Origin: Ophiocordyceps camponoti-saundersi (nom. inval.)
Taxonomy: Eukaryota > Ascomycota > Sordariomycetes > Hypocreales > Ophiocordycipitaceae
Reading direction: 5' to 3'
DNA: 64,000 bases
Assembly: GCA_003339415.1 (NCBI GenBank)
Contig: PDHQ01000041.1
Coordinates: 124,001 to 188,000 of the forward strand
Numbering within the stretch: position 1 is the stretch's first letter; every line of letters starts with the position of its first letter. Below, piece by piece: positions 1 to 12,479 of this stretch. Both the position numbers and the translations under genes were made by a program. Below the pieces are notes generated by a model. That model had not been told where the DNA came from. It was given only the letters and a program-made list of their open reading frames with translations, and did no database searches.

Positions 1-1083
1 CTAAACTCTAGCTAATATTAAAAGGGGAGGAGGGGCGGTATATATAAAATTTCGATCTATAAATTTCTAAGGTTAAGAAATATAAGTATCTTTCGCCTAA
101 TCTTACGCTACTCTTATCTTAAAATAAAGTTAACTTTACCTAAAGTAAGTCCCCTAATAGAGAGGGTAATAATATAGTTTTTTTTTATAAGCTATAAAGT
201 AAGCTAACTTACTCTTCGCGTACGAAGAGGCGGAGTATTAGCTATATTATAGCTTCGCTATATAATATTTAATAATATATCTAAGCTAGTAATATTTAAA
301 ATATTACCGGAGTTAAACTTTTAGCTTATAAAGTTTTATATTAAAAATCTCCGCTTATACTATTATACCCTTATTATAAATTTAGTTTATATTTATTATA
401 CTATTAATAATAATTATAAAAAAACTCCGCTAAGTTTTTAAATAATATCTTTTTATATATAATTATATTATTAAAACCTTATTTAAAAATTTAATCTTTT
501 TTTAAAAAGCTTCCTTACCGCCTTATTATAAGGCCCGCGCTAGCACCTTTTTTATAATAAGAGTATAACTTTTACTAATTAAGCGTACCTTTTCTCCGAA
601 AATAGTATAAAGCTATTTTAAATTAAATTAAAGCTTATAAATAATATCTTAGAATATTACTATAATATCGCTATTAGGTAACTTCCTTATTATAAGGGCT
701 TAGCTTTACCCGTAAAGTTTATAATTAATATTTATTATAGTTATTTTAAGGCTTTAAGCTTAGAGCGGAGTAATAATAAAGTTAAAGCGAATTATAAGCT
801 AACGCTTATATTACTTTAAAATTTATTTTTTAATAATTTTCTCCTACGCTTTAGCTATAACTATAGCTTATATCGGAGAAATTCCGCTCCCCCTAAAGCT
901 ATAAAAAAAAAGGAAACTACGGCTATAATAGCTAAAGAGATATTATTAATCGATAAAGTTAAAATAAGGGGGGCGCCTCCCTAAACCTTTTTAAACTCCG
1001 CTACTTATTCGATAATTACTTATACGGAGACTAAGGCGTTCCCTAAAATAATCTTACTAATACTCGCTTTAACTTCTAATAAG
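1..1083 (+). mobile_element. Element X, left copy, first part (unknown type, RIP-mutated)
   Basis: This stretch is the reverse complement, with many C/T and G/A changes, of about 60500-61575. The homology runs off the left edge of the window. It breaks at 1083 and resumes at 16394, because Gypsy-A is inserted here. From about 679 to 1083 one plus-strand frame stays readable if TAA and TAG are allowed for former Gln/Trp codons; it contains the segments LPYYKGLALP and SLYRRNSAPPKAI. The same frame is readable in the right copy on the minus strand, but a one-base length difference in an A-rich run (near 903-911 here, near 60675 there) shifts one of the copies. I do not recognise the protein. The unit has no visible terminal inverted repeat. 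It could be a DNA transposon, a long solo LTR or a duplicated host fragment. Confidence 0.6.
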
Positions 1084-1088
1084 GTAAA
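1084..1088. repeat. Target-site duplication GTAAA, left side of Gypsy-A
   Basis: GTAAA stands directly before the left LTR and again at 16394-16398 directly after the right LTR. The uninterrupted second copy of X (near 60495-60510, reverse complement) has a single GTAAA at the same place, which confirms an insertion with 5-bp duplication. Confidence 0.88.
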
Positions 1089-1499
1089 TATAATAGAGTT
1101 ATAAGATAACTATATAAGAAAGATAACTAGAAAATTACGTAAATATTATAAAGCTATTACGACTCCTTACCGAAACTACTTAGAGTATATATAACGTGCT
1201 TGCGGTCTTAATAGAGTAGTTAGATACGGAAAATAAGTTCTTAAACTACGCTAAGGTCTTAGATAAGACTCCGGAAGATATAGTTCGTATCGCGAGGAGT
1301 TTACCCTTAAGTCGTAACCTCCTTATATATAGTTTATAGTAATTTCTAGTATTATAATTCGGTAAGAATTAGCTTTACTCTTAATATAACTCTTAAAGTA
1401 AACCTCTATAATCTATACTTATATACTTTTCTTCCTCTTTTCTAATTTACTTATCGCTATCTTTTTTCTTTAGTATATCTTATATAGGCTTCCCTTATA
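1089..1499 (+). repeat. Gypsy-A 5' LTR
   Basis: 411 bp, matching 15983-16393 from the first to the last base by eye, apart from scattered substitutions that are mostly transitions. It starts TATAATAGAG and ends GGCTTCCCTTATA. Confidence 0.9.
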
Positions 1500-2231
1500 A
1501 CTTTAATTTTTCTTTTAAGAGATACTAACTTTTAGCTTAGATTTATCTTTTTAGATTTAGTACCGACTTCCTTATATTTTAATATACCTTATATTATACG
1601 CTCTTAGAACTAACCTCTATAAGCGGAGGACCGCTCCTCGGATATCTTTTCCCCCCCTTTTTCGGATCGTTCTACGTAGTTAGAGATAACTTATCTTATA
1701 GAAGCCCCGGAGGCCTCCTAACGTAGTCTTACTCCCTAGGAGGAAATTTTCCGTAATTTTATTACTAACTTCCTCTAAGAACGAGGTATCTATCTTAAGG
1801 ATATTATAATCCCTAGAGGAAACCTTACTAACTCGGCTATAAGTTCCTAGCGTAAGCGCCACTTCTTATTATCGGACTTTAGTTAAGATAAAAATATTAA
1901 ACTTTCGAATATTATTAAACTAAAAAAGCGACTTATAATTTATAAATACTAAGACTAGCTTAAGGACCTTAAAGACTCCTTCCTCGCAGTACTTAAAAAG
2001 TATTATAAAAATAAGAATAAGATTCTTAAAACCTTAGATAATATATACTTAGATTTTTATACTTATTAGAAATCTTATAAATATAGCTTATTTATTAAAA
2101 AATAAGCGCGACTTATAAGCGATTAGCCCGCTTTTAAAAAATAATCCTATAACCTTCTAAAAGATCCTAGGAATTAAACTATAATTATAGCTATTATACT
2201 CTAAGATATTAGGTAACGAGATAATTAGATA
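1500..2231 (+). pseudogene. Gypsy-A gag, N-terminal part (interrupted by Gypsy-B1)
   Basis: A plus-strand frame from about 1940 reads as a Lys-, Leu- and Tyr-rich helical protein with in-frame TAG/TAA codons (segment WLKDLKDSFLAVLKKYYKNK if the first stop is taken as Trp). It continues after Gypsy-B1 at 8293 towards a zinc knuckle, so it is the capsid part of gag. The first 400 bases after the LTR show no readable frame I trust and should hold the leader. A short open frame on the minus strand at 1680-1862 is judged to be chance. Confidence 0.6.
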
Positions 2232-2236
2232 CCTTA

Positions 2237-2625
2237 TATTACGGCCGTGAAATACGTTAACTAAATAATAGTATTAGCACTATAAATAAAGATTCTAAGC
2301 TAAGGAGAAAGGAAAAAAAAGAGGAAAAACTCTCGTAAGCGAAATCCTAGTGAAATATATAAAGGCACGTGCTAGTGGAGATAGGAGAGGGTATAAGGAA
2401 ATCCTAGTAAAAGGTCGACTCTATTTCCGGGTAATTTCCTACCGAGGTCTTCCTAGGGATTTTACGATAAGGTTTCCGAGGTTACGTAACTATAGTCGGA
2501 AATCCTCGGAAATTACCGTAAAATATTTAGGGGAAATCCTTATAAAATCCTCGGAAATTACCGTAAAATGTTTATAGGAAATCCCTATAAGAGCTGGCGC
2601 GCTCTATAAGAGCTAGCGCGTAATA
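2237..2625 (-). repeat. Gypsy-B1 left LTR (3' LTR of the minus-strand element)
   Basis: 389 bp, starting TATTACGGCC. It holds a 45-bp tandem repeat (units starting at 2503 and 2548) built around CCTCGGAAATTACCGTAAAA, and near its right end two similar GAGCT(G/A)GCGCG blocks. The 75-codon open frame at 2350-2577 lies wholly inside the LTR and is not considered a gene. Confidence 0.92.
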
Positions 2626-5600
2626 TTACCCCCCGATAAAAGTCTTAATATGCTTATTAAGACTAGTAATAGCGGCTGCGTAGTTAGGTGCCTATAGAAA
2701 TAGCTATATTATCTTAGGCGTTATCCTAATACTTACGATCCGTAGCGGCGGCTTTAACTTAATATTAAAGGTTAATAGGCGGACCGGCGGTATCGGGGAA
2801 ACGGTTATAGAATTCCTTAAGGGCTATAAGCGCGTGACGGAAATTCCTAGCAGGGTACTACGTCTTATCCGGATCGTAACTACGCTAGCGGACTTAATAC
2901 TCTAACTAATAACGCCGCCCGGTAACCTAAGACTAGAGGATCTGCTTAACCTCCTATTTTAGTATGCCGTTAATATTTTCCGGTTCCGCGGGAGATATCT
3001 CTTATCCGGGTAACGGATTTATAGTAGCTTTCCGAAGATAATCGGTATAGAATAGGTTCGTTATCCGGTAACTATCTAGTAGGTTAAGGACGTAGCTATA
3101 GCCTTATTCCTCGACGATCGTAAAAGGTCTTAATTATTACGCGTCGAGGCGTATCGTAGGTATAGTTATAGAGAAGCCCTTACGGCTAAGGAATACTTTA
3201 TCGCCGATTATAAAGTTTGCCGGGCGACGCTTCTTATTTGCCTGCGTTTCCTACCTACGGCGAGCGTTCTTAGTAGCGGTTCGAGCCTATTATTATACTT
3301 CCTACGCGTAGGAGACGAGTTTACGGGCCGTGGTAATCGGGCCTAAGGCGGTCGAGGGATCCGGGGGACTAGCTACCGAGAGGGGGTTCCGTATATCCTT
3401 ACTAAGGGCGACTATAAGCGGTACTATACCGATTAAAGTATGCTACGAGGAGTTATACGCGAAATCTAGCGCGGGAAGGAAAGTACTCTAATTATCCTAA
3501 CGTTTATTTATATAAAACTATAGCCTCTAGTCTAAGTACTAGTTAGTTACTTCTACGCTGCCCTATATTTATAGGTATAGGGCACTGCTATAGCGATACT
3601 TAATATTAGTTAGTTAATTAATTTCCTTAAGAAATCCCGAGACGAATAGGCCGGCGTTATTAGTAATCTATATATCTAGTATACCGAAGAGACGATAGAG
3701 GTATTAGAAATAACATCCGGCGAGTACCTCTACTATATCGTTCTTCCTACTAGGTAACGTAACGATAATTCGGCTAAGCTTATAGATAAAGGTTTAGACG
3801 TAGTTATACCTAAAGCGGTCTTCTAGCATAACTTTCCTATTATAGGTAATATGCTCCTATATAGATATCGGGATAAGTAGAGGGTATAGCAGACCCGGGG
3901 TCTTATCCCGCGGCGTCTTATTTCTTTAATACTCGTAGTAGTTACGGATATACTAACGGATATCTCGCTTTATTCTAAGCTAGTAGTAGTTTCGCTAAAG
4001 TATCTAGGTAATCTTATTCTAGCTACCGTAAGCGAAGATAGCTAGCTCGTATATATTCTAAATTAGGGTAGTGCGAAGGAAGAGCCTCTTCTAACTATCT
4101 TACTCGGGAATAACTAGGAGGTTACCGTGGAATCCGAGATCCTAGCTCGCGTTCTCCTCCTAGATTAGTCGTACTAACTCTGCTCCTAACGGGGCAAAGT
4201 CTTCTCCGAGGCGGACTAAGGTAATTATAGGGGTTAGGGTCGGGACTTCGAATCTAAGGCTTTCCGGAGGAATTATTATAAGCGTCCTTTCCTCTTTCTT
4301 ACGGGCTTTTACGGTTAGAAGCTTAGCTATTTTACGTAAAAGGGTATTAGCAGCTATATTTAACCGGCTAGGTCGATATAAGAAATAGATATCGAACTAG
4401 GCGAGGAAATCGGATTATCGGACTTAGCGGATAGAGAGTAGTCTTTTCGTCGTAAAGTAAACTAAGGCCTCGTAGTCCGTAATTACGTTAAACTTCTAAC
4501 CGAGTAATTCTAGGTAAAAGTGCTCGAGGCTTTATACGATAGCGAGAAGTTCGCGGTCCTAGATCGGGTACGCACGCTCGGCCGGGTTTATTATCTTCGA
4601 GAAGAAACCTATAGGCTTCTATATCTAGTTATCTTACTATTACTAAAGTATACCGGCGGTGGCGTTCTAAGAGGCGTCGGTCTTAAGTTAGGTCAGGAGC
4701 TCTAGTCGGAAGAAAGCGAGCACTAGGGCTTAGGTAGCTAGTTCCTTTATCTTATTAAAGGCCTCCTTCTATTCCGGTCTAAGCTCGAAGGCGATATTCT
4801 TCTTTAGAAGACGGTTTAAGGGTTCCGCGGTAGCACTAATATAGTAGTAGAAAATCCGGATAAAGTTATATAGTCCTATAAATAAGCGGATAGCTTTACG
4901 GTCCCGGAGATCCTCGAACTTCTAATCTTAGATTACTTATACCTTATAGGGGTCTACGCTTATTCCTTAGCCTATATATAATATTACCCTAAGGTAGTTA
5001 ACTTCCGTAATATTAAACCTTAATTTCCGGATATCCCCTTATAAGTTCGCCTAATATAGACGCTAGATTACTTCTCGGCACTCCTCCTAGTACTCCTTTT
5101 CTTCGCCGTTTAAGTAAATTAATATATTATCGGCGTACGCACTCGCGTAGCGGTCGAGAAGATTATAAAGTTAAGCGTTAATAAAGTTCTAGAACTAGGC
5201 GGGCCTTACCTTAAGGCCGAATAGAAGAATAAGCTAACGGAATATACCGAACCTTATACGGAAAGCCGTAAGGTACTTAGAGTTAGGGTTAAGACGGAGA
5301 CGGTAAAACGCTTAAATAATATCGATCTTCGAGAACCGTTTCGCCTCCCGGTAGCTAAACGCTATACTTTCTAGGGAGGGAGCGGGTAAGATCCGACTCT
5401 TTAAGTAGTTATTTATCTATTAGTAGTTAATATAGAAACGTCGGGCTATCGAGTACGGCTTCGGGGCGAAGAGGACAGAGGCGGCGTAAGGGCTAGCGTC
5501 TAGCTTAATAAAACTAATCTCGAGTAAGTAATCTATAGTCTCCTTTTCTAAGGGTAGGTATTTTACGGGCGTCCTATAAGAAGGAGGCCCTACTAGGTTT

Positions 5601-6600
5601 AGGGGCTTTTCGAGTTCTAAGGTTATATTATAGCCGGGCCGGGGACTAGTAAGAGTATAGGCTTCCTTCTTGCTAAAGAATCCTTCGAGGTGCGCGAGGG
5701 CCGGAGGAATTACGCTATATACGTAGGCGATATGCTTTAGTTCTTCTCCTTAAGGGAAGGGGATTTCCTATCCTACGTACGTGCGGCTGGCCGGGCTTAG
5801 CTTCGTAATCGTAGTCGGGTTATCGTCGTTATCTTCTAATATTATAAGTATTATAGGTATTAACGGGGTTATCTCTTCCTATCGCGTACGGCGGGGGTCT
5901 TACTAGACTTAGCGGATAAGTTACTCTCTTAGAGCGCTCTTATCTACGTCGTCGGCGTCCTAGTTATCCCGGGTTATAGTCTAAGCTAGCTTCTTTTCTT
6001 TCGTAGGCTATACGAAGTTTTTCTTCCTCTACGAGCGTTAGAGGATCCGATACTTACGCTTATCCTAACGGAGAAGGCGGTTCCGGCGTTCCGCGTCCGC
6101 TTAGACGACTAGGTCTAAGTTTCCGGTAAAGAGGGGCTTTTTAGGTAATAGGATCGAGGGCGAGTACTTAGCGAGGGCGGGTAGGTTATTTAGCTAAACT
6201 AGTTCCTAAGCTGCGTAATCAAGTAATAACCTTTTCTTAGCTATCTAAAATAGGCCGATAAAGAGATCCTAAGCGTAGTTAGTTACTTAGCAGATTTCCC
6301 GCGGAAAATACCGTCCGTCGATTACTAAGGTAATAATTAGGTACTTACGAACCGAGCTAGCTTAATAGCCTTAGAAATTAATAAGGGGGATAGGACGGAC
6401 GGGGATAAGCTCGGCGCCTAGGCGCTTTACTACTTACTTCGCGAAACGACGACTAACTAGGAGACGGGCGTCTACTCCGGTATTATATAGGGTAGAGGTA
6501 TAAAGAGTAATATTATTAACTTAGACTTAACTATTAATAGTAAACGACTCTCCTACTTTCCGTCCTATACGCAATACTTTCGGGACTATTAAGGAGCTTT
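2626..6600 (-). pseudogene. Gypsy-B1 pol: protease, reverse transcriptase, RNase H, integrase (decayed)
   Basis: Reading the minus strand from right to left: a reverse transcriptase with segments matching FGLKVGPAQFQNFINAQLY and an active site Y-A-D-N at 5126-5137, where Y-x-D-D is expected; then RNase H around 4500; then a clear integrase core at about 3250-3850. Integrase segments include LFVSGFLKEIN, a YSSA run where catalytic-core HPQTDG should follow, and NQYLDQRL...LPALDFAYNSS. Most in-frame stops are TAG/TAA in place of CAG/CAA/TGG. The order reverse transcriptase, RNase H, integrase places it in Ty3/Gypsy. The plus strand across the integrase region also has a long, nearly stop-free frame; I take it as an antisense shadow because the minus-strand frame matches integrase. 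Confidence 0.85.
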
Positions 6601-7898
6601 ATAATAGTCCTATTCTTTTCCCGAATTAGAGTTATCTAATCGAATAGAATTAGGCGGGGGTATCTAAACTCTAAGGACTCTCCCTATCTTCTATTAGTCG
6701 GGGCAGTCCTTAGCTATATAGCCCTTCTTACTATAGGTAAAATAGGTGCCGTTTTCCTAATAGACCTTCTTCTTATTCTCGCTTAGGGGCTAGCTTTTCT
6801 AAGTCGTAGTTATAGTCTTCTTCTATATAGTTAAAGTAGTCCTATTAACTCGTTAGGATTTCTAGGCGATTTTACGGCGGGCAAACTCCTTCTTCTTATA
6901 GAATATAGCGTCTTTTACATACTCGCAGAATTCCTTATACGTTATACGTAAATCTTTAGCCTTCGTAAGGAGGCTCGGGTTAAGATCGGCGGGCAGATAA
7001 TCTTAGAGCGTATACTTAATCTAGGCTAAGGGAACTTAGGTCTTAGCTGCGAGGTAGTCGAACTCCGCGAGGAACTCCTAAATTTCCTACTTACCTATTA
7101 ATAAGAAGTTTAGTCTACGAAGTCGGTCTATAGCTTTAGTAAATTTATTAGGATTTCCGTAAGTAGACTCTAAGTACTAGACTATCTTAGCTAATCCGGA
7201 AAAGGGGCGTTCCTTTAAGTTATATCGGGTTTCTAAAAGTCTGCGGGCCTTCCTTTTTAACGCGCGGAATAATATACTTATCTGGTCCTACTCGTCTCGA
7301 AAGGTCGTCTTATCGGACCTTATCTTATCTTTTAGGTTCGTAAGGAAGGCACTAAAATCCTCCTTTTTACCCGAAAACTTACCTACCTCCTTATAGCGAA
7401 TTTTTATAGAATTAGAGTAGGAGAGGTTCGGCTATCTTACCGGGGTAACTAGCGTGAAGATATCCTAAGCGGCCTTTCCGGTCGGGACGAACGTTTCTTT
7501 ATTTATACTAAATATAGTCGATACTTCTCGATAGGTCCTTTCCGCGTTCGGGTCTTAGTCTTTTTAGGTTAACTAACCTTAGAGTTTTATAACTTACGCT
7601 TATAGTTACGCTATCTCCGCACGCTACTCCTATAGTATAGTCGTACTAGTAGCACTCTAGGAAGAGGTAGCTATTATCGTAGTTTAGTTTTCGCTAATAT
7701 CCTATTCTACTATAAGGTTAGGCGTCTCCGAGGCGAGTCTCCTTAATCGCCTAAGAGTCTATTTAAAGGCTCCGGATATATATCTTAAAGCTAGTTATAG
7801 TTTAGGTCGTATATAAGTTCTTTTCTATCTTATACGGGGATATAAAAACGGGGTGCGGGTTTCTTAATCGCTCGCTAGCGAATTTAAGCTTAGAATAG
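6600..7898 (-). pseudogene. Gypsy-B1 gag with CCHC zinc knuckle (decayed)
   Basis: The minus strand at about 6690-6750 reads YFTYSKKGYIAKDCPD. This is a CCHC zinc knuckle (C-x2-C-x4-H-x4-C) with the first two Cys and the His changed to Tyr and only the last Cys kept. To the right lies a retrotransposon-gag-like helical region, better seen in the related copy at 51700-52500. The stretch next to the right LTR (about 7700-7898) should hold the primer-binding site; no certain match to a tRNA 3' end is visible. Confidence 0.78.
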
Positions 7899-8287
7899 TA
7901 TTACGGCCGTAAAATATATTAATTAAATAATAGTATTAGTACTATAAATAAAGATTCTAAGCTAAGGAGAAAGGAAAGAAAAGAGGAAAAACTCTCATAG
8001 GCGAAATCTTAGTAAAATATATAAAGGCACGTGCTAGTGGAGATAGGAGAGGGTATAAGGAAATCCTAGTAAAAGGTCGACTCTATTTCCGGGTAATTTC
8101 CTACCGAGGTCTTCCTAGGGATTTTACGATAAGGTTTCCGAGGTTATATAATTATAGTCGGAAATCCTCGGAAATTACCGTAAAATATCTAGGGGAAATC
8201 CCTATAAAATCCTCGGAAATCACCGTAAAATGTCTATAAGAAATCCTTATAAGAGCTGGCGCGCCCTGTGAGAGCTAGCGCGTGACA
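7899..8287 (-). repeat. Gypsy-B1 right LTR (5' LTR of the minus-strand element)
   Basis: 389 bp, same length as the left LTR. It starts TATTACGGCC and ends GCGTGACA. It is followed at once by the duplication CCTTA (8288-8292). Confidence 0.92.
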
Positions 8288-8292
8288 CCTTA

Positions 8293-9200
8293 TAATTTTT
8301 ATATCTATTTAAAAAGTTTAGAAAAATACTTTAACGCTTATTTTTCTAAAAAACTTACTTTAGACTACTTCTCCTAATTACTCCCTTAGCTATAAGCTAA
8401 GATCCTTAAATAATACTAGCTAGATACTCTTAACTATTAGGAAATAGTCTCCCTAGCTTAACGGATTTAGGATTTTAGCTTAGGTAGGTTTTACCGATAT
8501 CGCTATAATAACTCTATAAAACGATAATAAACCGACTCTAATTTAGGTCGTTATCGTAATAATAGTTTCTTAAAGCCTTAGAATAGAAATAGCGGTTTTA
8601 ACCGCTTTAGGGAAAATAAGGATAAAAGGAACCTATCTAATAAGAAATCGGATATTCTAACTTACTCTTATTATAAAAAGAAAGGCTATAAGGAATCCGA
8701 CTATTAGTCGAAATACCCGGAGAAAGCTAAAGCCGCGAGGATTAAATAAACCTAGGCTAGCTTATTAAAGAAGAGTTTAAAAAACTCGAAGACGTTAATA
8801 TAAAAGTCTCTTTACCGATATTCTTAACGGAAGGAACTTTTAAGACTTTTAGTATACTTTAAACGGGACTTACTCCTTTTCCGGTATTTATTAAATTTAA
8901 TACTTATAGTAAAATCGATTTTATTAACCTTTCTTTTATAAGAGAATACGTATTACTACTCTTAAACGATAACCCTTCTCTCTTTATAAAAGGTATTAGT
9001 AAATACGCCCTAGTTAACGGACTCTAAGAGGTATTAGTTACCCTTTATAATATAAACGGGATAAAAAAGACGCTAGTTCGTTACTATTTCGGCGTCCCTA
9101 ATATAATAGTAAATAATAACCTTATTATTTTAGGGATACCTACCTTAGTAGCCGAATAAATCTACTTATCCCCCGATACTCGTAAATAGTAGTATAAATT
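8293..9200 (+). pseudogene. Gypsy-A gag C-terminus, zinc knuckle and protease (decayed)
   Basis: This is the continuation of the gag frame split by Gypsy-B1. At 8663-8704 the frame reads YSYYKKKGYKESDY, a CCHC zinc knuckle in which all three Cys and the His have become Tyr. Further on (about 8800-9170) is the aspartic-protease region: the segment FIKFNTYSKIDFINLSFI stands where a D-S-G-A core is expected, so the catalytic motif is lost, followed by a readable protease body. Confidence 0.75.
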
Positions 9201-12200
9201 ATCTCGACTACTATAAGCTTACCTCCTTAACGCTAAAGAATTCGTCTAAGAGGCTAAATAATATCTATATATTTTCTAAGTTATATTAAACCTAATACCT
9301 CCTACGTTTATAAATAAAGAAGACTCTAAGCTATTACCGATATTAGAAGTTAAAATACCCCTAACTCTCGCTAGATTCGAAGATATATTCTCGAAATCTA
9401 AAGCCTTAATTCTTCCTAATAAGAAAGATACTATCTACGCTATTAATCTAGTTAATAACGCTACGCCTCCCTAAGGTCCTATTTACCCTCTTTCCTAAAC
9501 TAAACTTAAAATACTCCGAGAATACCTCGATAACGCTTTAGGTAAGGGTTAGATACGAGAATCCTAAAGCCTAGGTAGCGCCCCTATCTTCTTCGTTCCT
9601 AAAAAAGATAGGGAACTACGATTTTACGTAAACTACCGGGGTTTTAATAAGGTAATAATTAAAAATCGTTACCCTCTCCTACTTATTTTAGAGATTATAG
9701 ACCGAGTTTAAGGCGCTACGATTTTCTTAAAAATTAACCTTTAGCACGCCTATTACCGTATTTATATTAAAAAGGGTAATAAGTAGAAAACTACCTTCTG
9801 CTTATAATACGGTTATTTTAAGTATCTTATTATTCCTTTTAGCTTAACGAACGCCCCGGCGACTTTTTAATATTATATTAATTAAGTACTTAGAACCTTA
9901 GTAAATACTATCTATATCGTCTATTTAGATAATATATTAATTTACTCTAAGATAAAGGAGGATTATACTCGATACCTTTACGAGATTTTAGCGAAACTCC
10001 AAAAAGCTAACTTATATATAAATATTACTAAATACGTTTTCTATTAAGAAGTAGTTAAGTTCCTTAGATATATTATTAGTATATATAATATCTCTATAAA
10101 CCTAAAAAGGATATAAGTAGTAGCTAACTAGGAAGAACTAGGCTCTTTCTATAACTTTTAGATCTTTCTAGGTTTCTATAATTATTACCGGCGTTTTATT
10201 CCCTAATATTCTAGTATTATCGCTCCCCTAACTAATATACTTAAAGGGAGCGAAAATAGGAAGAAACTAGGCCGATACTAGCTTGACGCCCTCTAATAAT
10301 CCGCCTTTCTAAAACTTAAAAAGGCATTTGCTAAAGCCCCCTTACTTATATATTTTAATCCTAAAAGGTAAATAAGGATCGAGACCGATATATCGGACTT
10401 TACTATAGCTAGTATCCTCTTATAACGCGATAATTAAGGGTAATACCTTATTATCGCCTACTAGTTATAGAAATTTAATAGCCTTAAAATATATTATATA
10501 ATAGCCGAAAAGGAATTCTTCGCTATTATTAAATTATTTAAATATTAGCGCTATTATATAGAAGGATCGACATTTCTAGTCGAGGTAATCTTAGATTACT
10601 TAAACTTATAGTTAATTATAATATAATTAAACTTAAACCGCTATTAATAACGTTAGGTAACTTACTTATCGCCTTTTAACTTCTATATTCTTTATAAACT
10701 AGGCCGTAATAATCTTACCGATAGCCCCTTAAGAAAACCGTAATATATACTCGAAGCGGGCCCGATAATAGAAAAATTAGATATTCTACGTAAGAAGATA
10801 GTTAATAATATACTACGCGTTAAGTATACTACGGCGTCGGACTAAACCGACTATTAAAACCCCTACCCTAAAGTAGCTATATACTTTTTATACTAAGTTT
10901 TAATAACCTTAGGCTTAACTTAACGCCTTAAGAGCTAAACCCTAAAAAAGGTAATAGTATAAGAATAGCCCCTAGAGCCCGATATATCGACTCCCCTCCT
11001 TACTTTACTATAGCGAAGTTAAGGCGAAGATCTCTAATTATAACGCTAAAAAGCTACTAAGCTTAATAAGACTTAACGGGGAAAATAAGGTTTATAGATA
11101 GTTAACTCTAATAGTCTCGTCTATTAGAAAGACCGTATAGTAATACCGTAAGAAGCGGCGTTAAAGCACGAATTACTATTACTATATTACGATAACTTAC
11201 TAGTAAGTTATTTCGGTGCAGAACGCACTTAGGACCTCCTCGCTAGGAAATTCTACTAGGAGGTAATATATAAAGATATTAAATCTTACGTTAAGTCCTA
11301 CTAGATTTACTAAGGGGTCGCTCCCTAAAGGCACCGCCTATATAGTAAGTTAGATTTATTACCGATTTTATTATAACCTTAGGTAGAATTATCTTTAAAT
11401 TTTACTACTAGTTTTCTAGAGTTTATATAGCTAGATAAATAAGTTAATAGTATCCTCGTAATCGTTAATTAATTTACGAAATTCTCGCTCTTACTTTTTA
11501 TTTTAGATACGATTAAAATAGGGGACCTAGCTAAGCTCTTTTACTAGGAGGTGGAACTCCGCTACGGCCCTTTATAAGGTATCGTGTCTAATAGGGGCAG
11601 CTTATTTACTAGTTATTTCTAGTTAAACCTTTATTTACTATCTAAGATTAAGAGATAGTTATCGACTATATTTTACCCCTAGACCGATAAGTAAACGGAA
11701 TAGATAAACTAGGTAATATAATACTACCTCTATTATTTTACTAATAATAAACGCGTATTATAGCCTTAACTATTACTAATTGCCTAATTTATAATAAATA
11801 ATATAAAGCACTTAATTACGGGAATCTTACTTAACGAGGTATTTTATAGATATTACCTAGAGTTCTATATCTTTACGGATATTCCCCTTAAGGTAACGCC
11901 CGAGGCTAAGGCTAGATTAGATAAGATAGTAAACTTATACTAATATCTAATAAATTACTAAAGATATGCTACCGAAAAGTAAGCGAAGTATTATAATAAA
12001 AACTATATACCGCTAATACTAAAAATCGGCGACTTAGTAAGTCTTTCTATAAAGAATATTAAATTTAAAAGCGAGAAAAAAAAACTCCTTCCTCGCTATA
12101 TTAAACCTTTCCGTATTCTTTAAAAGATCGGCTCCTAAGTATATCGCCTCGCCCTACTAGCAAAATATAGCTATTTTTATAATATTTTTTATATCTCCCT

Positions 12201-12470
12201 CCTTAAACCTTAGCACCTTCGAAGTCTCTAAGACCCGTCTACCTCTCTCCCTATATTAGATTTAGAAGAGGATAACGGAGAATAGGAAGTCTAAAAGGTT
12301 AAAAGTTAAAAAATACTAAACGGTAACGTTTATTTTCTAGTTAAATAAAAAGGATAGCTTTTAAAGTATAACTAATAGGTCCCTATTAAGGATATAGTAA
12401 ACGTATCCTAACTTATTAATAAGTTCTAAAAGATAATAAAAAAACGTAAAAAAGTCCGTTTTTTATAAAC
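9200..12470 (+). pseudogene. Gypsy-A pol: reverse transcriptase, RNase H, integrase, chromodomain-like end (decayed)
   Basis: The reverse transcriptase shows HAYYRI, a TTFCL-YGYFKYLIIPF-LTNAPATF-like run and the active site Y-L-D-N at 9922-9933 (Y-L-D-D expected). RNase H follows near 10350-10750. The integrase core at about 11560-11760 includes SNRGSLFTSYF (D to N at the second catalytic Asp) and an FYPQTDKQTEQINQ run. An integrase C-terminal region with LPRYIKPFRIL lies near 12090-12120. Near 12320-12400 the frame reads YFLVK-stop-KG and then VPIKDIV, which resembles a chromodomain with its Trp changed to a stop. Stops at former Gln/Trp codons and the D-to-N changes make it non-functional. 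Confidence 0.88.
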
Positions 12471-12479
12471 TTATATATC

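Larger units (their letters stand above)
2237..8287 (-). mobile_element. Gypsy-B1: Ty3/Gypsy LTR retrotransposon nested in Gypsy-A
   Basis: 389-bp LTRs lie at 2237-2625 and 7899-8287, flanked by the 5-bp duplication CCTTA (2232-2236 and 8288-8292). The element is 6051 bp. On the minus strand the order is gag (right), protease, reverse transcriptase, RNase H, integrase (left). It is richer in G+C than its surroundings although CA/TG are almost gone, which suggests a GC-rich parent or fewer rounds of damage than the related copies at 46245-54252. The right LTR keeps the canonical 3' end GTGACA; the left LTR reads GTAATA at the same place, two RIP-type changes. Confidence 0.93.

Noticed and set aside
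1680..1862. 60-codon minus-strand frame
   Set aside because: Lies in the leader/gag part of plus-strand Gypsy-A and has no recognisable feature.
2350..2577. 75-codon plus-strand open frame
   Set aside because: Lies wholly inside the 389-bp LTR of Gypsy-B1 and is made partly of the 45-bp tandem repeat; the same frame is broken in the other LTR copies.
2640..4500. Long, nearly stop-free plus-strand frame
   Set aside because: It is antisense to the integrase and RNase H of Gypsy-B1. The minus-strand frame matches integrase motifs, so the plus frame is a shadow.
4520..4705. 61-codon plus-strand frame
   Set aside because: Antisense shadow of the RNase H region of Gypsy-B1.
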